From Acinetobacter sp. (lineage in GTDB: Bacteria > Pseudomonadota > Gammaproteobacteria > Pseudomonadales > Moraxellaceae), in assembly GCA_030152275.1 (NCBI GenBank), contig JASLHF010000152.1, positions 1-10,512 on the forward strand: a stretch of DNA of 10,512 bases, written 5' to 3'. This document shows positions 7,691 to 10,512 of the stretch, in pieces (the first letter of the stretch is position 1; each line of letters opens with the position of its first letter). Position numbers and translations under genes: made by a program. The notes beneath the pieces were generated by a model. The model was not told where the DNA came from, did not search any database, and saw only the letters and a program-made list of their open reading frames with translations.

Positions 7691-7838
7691 TGTGCAGCGC
7701 CTCAAGTGCAGCATTTAAAAGCTGCGGCGCTTGCTCTGCTCTGCATTCAAATATCCGCCTGCATCACGGACATATGAATGCTCTTTGTTATAATAAAATT
7801 CTAATATCAATCAAATTTTTCGCTTTGCAGCATCATCT

Positions 7839-7856
7839 TGTCGGCATTTTCCTACA
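7839..7856 (+). promoter_or_regulatory. GacA-type upstream activating site, small RNA copy 3
   Basis: TGTCGG-CATTTT-CCTACA, the most degenerate of the four sites. Its centre is 53.5 bp before a -10 box TATATT (7901-7906), which I located by applying the spacing of copies 1 and 2. The weaker half-sites may mean lower affinity for GacA. Confidence 0.75.
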
Positions 7857-7912
7857 TCATATGGCGAATTTTCCGCTATAGCGCAGCTGCGGCGCTGCCT
7901 TATATTAAAAGC

Positions 7913-8037
7913 AACAAAGACAGGATGTCTTGCAATAAAAATAAATAATGCACAACAGCAGGAAGCTGACCGGTATGACAGGAGTTATGCCTTTAGAATG
8001 AATCTAAAAAGCCTCGGCAGGATGCCGAGGCTTTTTT
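7913..8037 (+). ncRNA. CsrA/RsmA-titrating small RNA (rsm/CsrB-like), copy 3
   Basis: About 125 nt. Hairpin 1 (7917-7931) is AAGAC-AGGAT-GTCTT. A long A-rich linker follows. Hairpin 2 (7956-7968) is CAGC-AGGAA-GCTG. Hairpin 3 (7972-7991) is GGTATGAC-AGGA-GTTATGCC with wobble pairs. The terminator (8006-8037) has loop AGGAT. The block GACAGGAGTTATGCC is identical to copy 2. Likely function as for the other copies. Confidence 0.86.
8006..8037 (+). terminator. Terminator of small RNA copy 3
   Basis: AAAAAGCCTCGGC pairs perfectly with GCCGAGGCTTTTT around AGGAT, with a T-run of six. Confidence 0.93.
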
Positions 8038-8202
8038 ATGCGCATTCGGCATTTATCTATCAGTTAATGGGAAACGTGACTTGCATGCATAATCTTCATT
8101 TAAATAAAAAAGCGCTTTTGGCCTGCTTGATGCGGCCTCATGCATTCGTCGAAAAGTTGTCAGCTTGCTGCAAAACTTACATCAGTCTAGCAAAACTCTA
8201 CT

Positions 8203-8208
8203 TATAAT
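8203..8208 (+). promoter_or_regulatory. Probable -10 box of the dioxygenase gene
   Basis: A perfect TATAAT lies about 100 bp before the start codon, giving an untranslated leader of roughly 95 nt that would contain the AGGA hairpin. No good -35 box is visible. A CTTACA half-site at 8176-8181 is not at the distance used by the small RNA promoters. Confidence 0.45.
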
Positions 8209-8258
8209 CTTGGATTGCATTGAAGACAATAAATCCGAGCTTTCGGGCCAAAAAACAG

Positions 8259-8275
8259 CGCTTAAGGATTAAGCG
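8259..8275 (+). promoter_or_regulatory. AGGA-loop hairpin in the dioxygenase leader, candidate CsrA site
   Basis: CGCTTA-AGGAT-TAAGCG is a perfect 6-bp stem presenting AGGA in the loop, the same presentation as in the four small RNAs. It lies 34 nt upstream of the ATG, away from the weak ribosome site. A second small hairpin CCGA-GCTT-TCGG lies at 8235-8246. A CsrA role is inference. Confidence 0.5.
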
Positions 8276-8309
8276 ACAACAATAAAAACTGCACATTCGA
8301 GAATTAATT

Positions 8310-9350
8310 ATGCAACTGCAGCAACAGCAATTAAACAGCTATGCCCGTATCTACCATGCAGCCCCTTCACACAATGCACCGCAGGATTTAGCGCAATATA
8401 TTGGCGCGCGCCGGCAGGAACTTTTGCATCAGCTGCATCATAATGGCATTTTAATTTTCCGCGGTTTTCAGATTCAGCAGCCAGAACAGTTCCATCAGCT
8501 CATTGAACAGTATTTTCAATTTCAGCCATGGAATGCGTTTAACCCCAATATGCCCGGCTGGGCCGCCTCATGGATGCGAAAATACAGTGAAAGCATACTC
8601 GGCGCAGGCGATTACAGACGCTATATCGACCGCAATACTGTACAGCTGGGGCCCGTTGAAAATGCAGTACAAGGACCGCATGTTGAAGGCGGTGTTCGCT
8701 CAGAACGTTCCCGCTACATCGCTTTATTCTGTCAGGAGCCAGCGGCCCATTTAGCGGAAACGGGCTTTAATAATTTGGAACGGATTTGGGACAGTCTGCC
8801 CAAGGCGATGCAGGAAAAATATTTAGGCGCATGGAATCATTTTTCTTATGTTTCCGCGCGTAAAATTGGCATGATTGACCGGCTTCTGCTGAAAAAAAGC
8901 CCATTCAGCATAGAAATGCGCAAAGACCGCACTGCCAAATTAACACTGCAGCGCTCACCACTGGTCATTCATCATCCTGATACCAAGAAGCTGGCAGTAC
9001 AGCCGTGGGCCTTTGCCAACAACACCAATCCTTTTGCGCATAAAGCCGCGCAAAGCTGCTTTCAAGGGCGTGGACACATAGACATCGACTCTACAGCTGA
9101 CGGCATGCAGCTGACGTGGGAAATTTATGATCAGCAAGGCAAACAAATCGAATGGACGGATGCTGAAAAGCAGCATTTATTTGAAGCGCTGTACCGCGAT
9201 GCGCTGCTGCTGCAATGGCATAAAGGTGATGTGGCAATTGTCGATAACGTCAAAATCGCTCATTGGCGCATGAATGGTGAACAGGGTCAGCGAAAACTTA
9301 TTCAAATTCAGGCCAATGTATTTAACGCCGACGACCATTACGCGGCCTAA
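8310..9350 (+). CDS. TauD/TfdA-family Fe(II)/2-oxoglutarate-dependent dioxygenase, SyrP-like
   Basis: Predicted cytosolic non-haem iron oxygenase that couples 2-oxoglutarate decarboxylation to hydroxylation of an unknown substrate. 346 residues, within family range. Seen: GILIFRGF near 46-53, GPHVEGG with H124 and E126 as the first iron ligands (HxE rather than HxD), RYIALFCQEPA, IHHPDTKKLAVQPWAF resembling the HP-T-G-E stretch of SyrP-like enzymes, and WHKGDVAIVDNVKIAHWR with distal H318. R320 or R328 would bind 2-oxoglutarate. Start: the ATG at 8310 has only a weak GAGAA-like site upstream, and no other start is available in frame. The gene lies alone between small RNA copies 3 and 4, on the same strand, with an AGGA-loop hairpin in its leader. 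No terminator is seen after it. No biosynthetic partner gene is visible, so the substrate is not inferable. Confidence 0.85.
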   Translation: MQLQQQQLNSYARIYHAAPSHNAPQDLAQYIGARRQELLHQLHHNGILIFRGFQIQQPEQFHQLIEQYFQFQPWNAFNPNMPGWAASWMRKYSESILGAGDYRRYIDRNTVQLGPVENAVQGPHVEGGVRSERSRYIALFCQEPAAHLAETGFNNLERIWDSLPKAMQEKYLGAWNHFSYVSARKIGMIDRLLLKKSPFSIEMRKDRTAKLTLQRSPLVIHHPDTKKLAVQPWAFANNTNPFAHKAAQSCFQGRGHIDIDSTADGMQLTWEIYDQQGKQIEWTDAEKQHLFEALYRDALLLQWHKGDVAIVDNVKIAHWRMNGEQGQRKLIQIQANVFNADDHYAA

Positions 9351-9486
9351 GCATATAAAACTCGACGCAGCGCTTTCATGCCTAGGCTATGTGATCTAAA
9401 CACTTTGCTTACGTTCCAGAGGAAATGAGTTTGCATAAAAAGGAAAGCTTACCTCATGCTTATACAAAGAATAGTTTCATCTATTT

Positions 9487-9504
9487 TGTACGCTTGGGCT
9501 TACA
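9487..9504 (+). promoter_or_regulatory. GacA-type upstream activating site, small RNA copy 4
   Basis: TGTACG-CTTGGG-CTTACA. The centre is 65.5 bp before the inferred start at 9561, where the transcript begins ATCAGGA exactly as copy 1 does. The best -10 box is CATAAT at 9547-9552, two bases off the register of the other copies; TAATCT at 9549-9554 is in register. The 136 bp from the dioxygenase stop to this site hold nothing else I can name. Confidence 0.83.
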
Positions 9505-9560
9505 GCTTATGCGGAAAATGGCCTCTAGCCAGCAGCATCAAACCGGCATAATCTATATTT

Positions 9561-9692
9561 ATCAGGAAACAGGACGTTTCCTAAACATGAAAACAAAAAT
9601 AATAAGTTGATGCACCAGGACGTGAGGTAGGACAGGAGTTATACCTAAAACACGAAATATCGAAAAGCCCTATCAGGATGATGGGGCTTTTT
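9561..9692 (+). ncRNA. CsrA/RsmA-titrating small RNA (rsm/CsrB-like), copy 4
   Basis: About 132 nt. Hairpin 1 (9564-9582) is AGGAAAC-AGGAC-GTTTCCT, with an additional AGGA in its 5' arm. An A-rich linker follows. Hairpin 2 (9613-9624) is a short CAC/GTG stem around C-AGGA-C. Hairpin 3 (9625-9646) pairs AGGTA..GAC with GTT..TACCT around AGGA, with one G-A mismatch. The terminator hairpin (9661-9694) has loop AGGAT. It is the most diverged copy in stems and linkers but keeps all loop motifs. A short reading frame across it (from 9425) is not credible as a gene. Confidence 0.85.
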
Positions 9693-9694
9693 CG
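9661..9694 (+). terminator. Terminator of small RNA copy 4
   Basis: CGAAAAGCCCTATC pairs with GATGGGGCTTTTTCG around AGGAT, with one T-G pair. The T-run is five long. Confidence 0.88.
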
Positions 9695-9697
9695 TAT

Positions 9698-9828
9698 CTA
9701 AAGTATTTTTACGGTTCTATAGTATTTATACGGTCTGAATATTCCTCCCCAAGCACCATCCATTACAGCCTCTACCATTGACAGCGGTTCTGCGCCATGC
9801 CTAATTTCCCATTTAAAATCCTTTTATA
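9698..9828 (-). pseudogene. Possible coding remnant, unidentified
   Basis: The 420 bp from small RNA 4 to the next gene hold no intact gene. On the minus strand a frame ending in TAG at 9700-9698 reads KDFKWEIRHGAEPLSM, then VEAVMDGAWGGIF and RPYKYYRTVKIL. The wording is protein-like, but the frame is closed upstream by a TAA and has no suitable start at its head. It uses AGG, AGA, GGA and ATA codons more than the neighbours do. It could be the 3' end of a lost accessory gene, or chance. Confidence 0.22.
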
Positions 9829-9987
9829 CCCTTAACAGTGTTCTCAGCTGGTCGCATCAGCTGATTGGAAAATGTTGATACAGCATGCCAATCACACTTT
9901 TACACTTACACGCATTTGTTCGTACAGCTCTCGGCGTCATCAAATTACCGCACTGTTCCCGCACCAGCCACTCTTCAGCTGAATGGC

Positions 9988-10027
9988 AATATTGTCTAGA
10001 CAAAGTCCACTTCATGCCGACAATATT
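9988..10027. promoter_or_regulatory. Operator-like inverted repeats upstream of the PfpI-family gene
   Basis: TTGTCTAGACAA (9992-10003) is a perfect 12-bp palindrome. It is nested with a longer inverted repeat: AATATTGTC at 9988-9996 pairs with GACAATATT at 10019-10027. The three GACAA-type half-sites look like the target of a dimeric regulator. The regulator is unknown. Confidence 0.4.
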
Positions 10028-10104
10028 TCTTACAGTTTGGCGCTAAAACACCACATACAGGCCGTAATAGTGCTGCTAAGGTAAATCCATACAATAAAAT
10101 AAAT

Positions 10105-10109
10105 AAGGA
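10105..10109 (+). promoter_or_regulatory. Ribosome binding site of the PfpI-family gene
   Basis: AAGGA stands 7 nt before the ATG at 10117. A TACAAT at 10090-10095 could be a -10 box but leaves almost no leader and lacks a -35 box. Confidence 0.6.
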
Positions 10110-10116
10110 CAGGCGC

Positions 10117-10512
10117 ATGAGCATAAGAGCTTTGATCATCACATCTAACGCAGGCGTAGAACAGGATGAGCTGCTTCAGCCGCTGCAATTTCTGCGTGAA
10201 AAAGGCATTGAAGCCATTCATGCTGCGCCTGAACAGCAGCCCGTGCATACCGTCAGACAAGATAAAGAACATGCGCAAAGCTATGATCCTGATGCGCTGC
10301 TGAGTAAAGTGGACGCCGAGGATTATGATATTTTGGTGATTCCTGGAGGCACGGTGAATGCCGACACGTTAAGATTGAATGAGGATGCGCAGCGCCTGAT
10401 TCAGACTTTTTCCGATCATCAAAAACCCATCGCAGCGATTTGTCATGCGCCTTGGGCACTGATTAATGCGGAACGGATTCGAGATAAAACCTTAACCTCG
10501 TATAAAAGTATT
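10117..10512 (+). CDS. DJ-1/PfpI-family protein, 5' part
   Basis: Class I glutamine amidotransferase-like protein of the DJ-1/PfpI/YhbO group, linked in other bacteria to stress defence and repair or detoxification of carbonyl-modified molecules. 132 residues are visible and the frame runs off the right edge; full members are usually about 170-190 residues. Seen: strand MSIRALIITSNAGVEQDEL with the conserved E15, DILVIPGGTVNAD, and the nucleophile elbow AICHAPWALI with C109 followed by H110. The start at 10117 has AAGGA 7 nt upstream. The specific activity (protease, deglycase or other) cannot be decided from the sequence. It is preceded by an operator-like palindrome. Confidence 0.88.
   Translation, partial: MSIRALIITSNAGVEQDELLQPLQFLREKGIEAIHAAPEQQPVHTVRQDKEHAQSYDPDALLSKVDAEDYDILVIPGGTVNADTLRLNEDAQRLIQTFSDHQKPIAAICHAPWALINAERIRDKTLTSYKSI

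Noticed and set aside
7609..7881. Plus-strand reading frame of 90 codons starting within the spacer
   Set aside because: It has no ribosome site, reads through the GacA site of copy 3, and shows no recognisable domain.
8141..8181. Fifth GacA site upstream of the dioxygenase (CTTACA half-site at 8176)
   Set aside because: The left half does not match at 6-nt spacing, and the half-site is 27 bp from the TATAAT instead of 50. The position predicted from the other promoters (8141-8158) does not match either.
7998..8207. Plus-strand reading frame of 69 codons
   Set aside because: It starts inside the terminator region of small RNA copy 3, has no ribosome site, and its composition is not protein-like.
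9425..9610. Short plus-strand reading frame of 61 codons with an AGAGGA sequence before its ATG
   Set aside because: It runs through the GacA site, promoter and first hairpin of small RNA copy 4, and its ribosome site is too close to the ATG. The RNA signals explain the sequence better.
5361..9694. The repeated AGGA elements as a CRISPR array or dispersed transposable repeat
   Set aside because: Spacing is irregular at the kilobase scale, stems vary with compensation, each copy has its own promoter and terminator, and no terminal repeats or target duplications are seen.
9857..9980. Three TCAGCTG sequences as a regulatory repeat
   Set aside because: The motif contains the short palindrome CAGCTG and the spacing is irregular. 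It is likely chance without conservation data.
10029..10034. CTTACA half-site upstream of the PfpI gene
   Set aside because: There is no left half-site at the required spacing and no -10 box at the expected distance.

Overview
The window looks like chromosomal DNA of a gammaproteobacterium of the Moraxellaceae, most likely an Acinetobacter. The reasons are the ribF-ileS-lspA-fkpB order, moderate GC, AT-rich spacers, and the style of the accessory proteins. The genus is inferred from gene order and protein style, not from a database search.

Left part (1-4627): a compact housekeeping operon read rightward. It holds the 3' end of ribF (flavokinase/FAD synthetase), ileS (isoleucyl-tRNA synthetase), lspA (lipoprotein signal peptidase, overlapping the ileS stop) and fkpB (FKBP-type prolyl isomerase, ATGA overlap with lspA). 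A strong intrinsic terminator closes it. Next come a single-gene NAD(P)H:FMN reductase-like flavoprotein (4745-5284) and, convergent to it, a secreted M20 zinc peptidase of the carboxypeptidase G2 type (complement 5641-6930).

Middle and right part (5285-9694): the striking content is a family of four small RNA genes, all on the plus strand (about 5361-5492, 7228-7350, 7913-8037 and 9561-9692). Each is 120-135 nt. Each presents AGGA in the loops of successive hairpins and ends in a terminator whose own loop is also AGGA. Each is preceded, at an essentially fixed distance, by an 18-bp palindrome of the form TGTAAG-N6-CTTACA and a -10 box. This is the architecture of GacA-activated RsmX/Y/Z (CsrB-type) RNAs that titrate the translational regulator CsrA/RsmA. 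Stems vary by compensatory changes while loops stay constant. The window therefore seems to hold a four-copy Gac/Rsm sponge-RNA cluster.

Inside the cluster lies a TauD/TfdA-type Fe(II)/2-oxoglutarate dioxygenase (8310-9350). Its leader carries a perfect hairpin with the same AGGA loop, so it may itself be a CsrA target. Spacers around the RNAs contain stretches that read like decayed minus-strand coding sequence.

Right edge (10117-10512): the 5' part of a DJ-1/PfpI-family gene with its nucleophile Cys in AICHAP. It is preceded by a 12-bp palindrome and a longer inverted repeat that resemble an operator.
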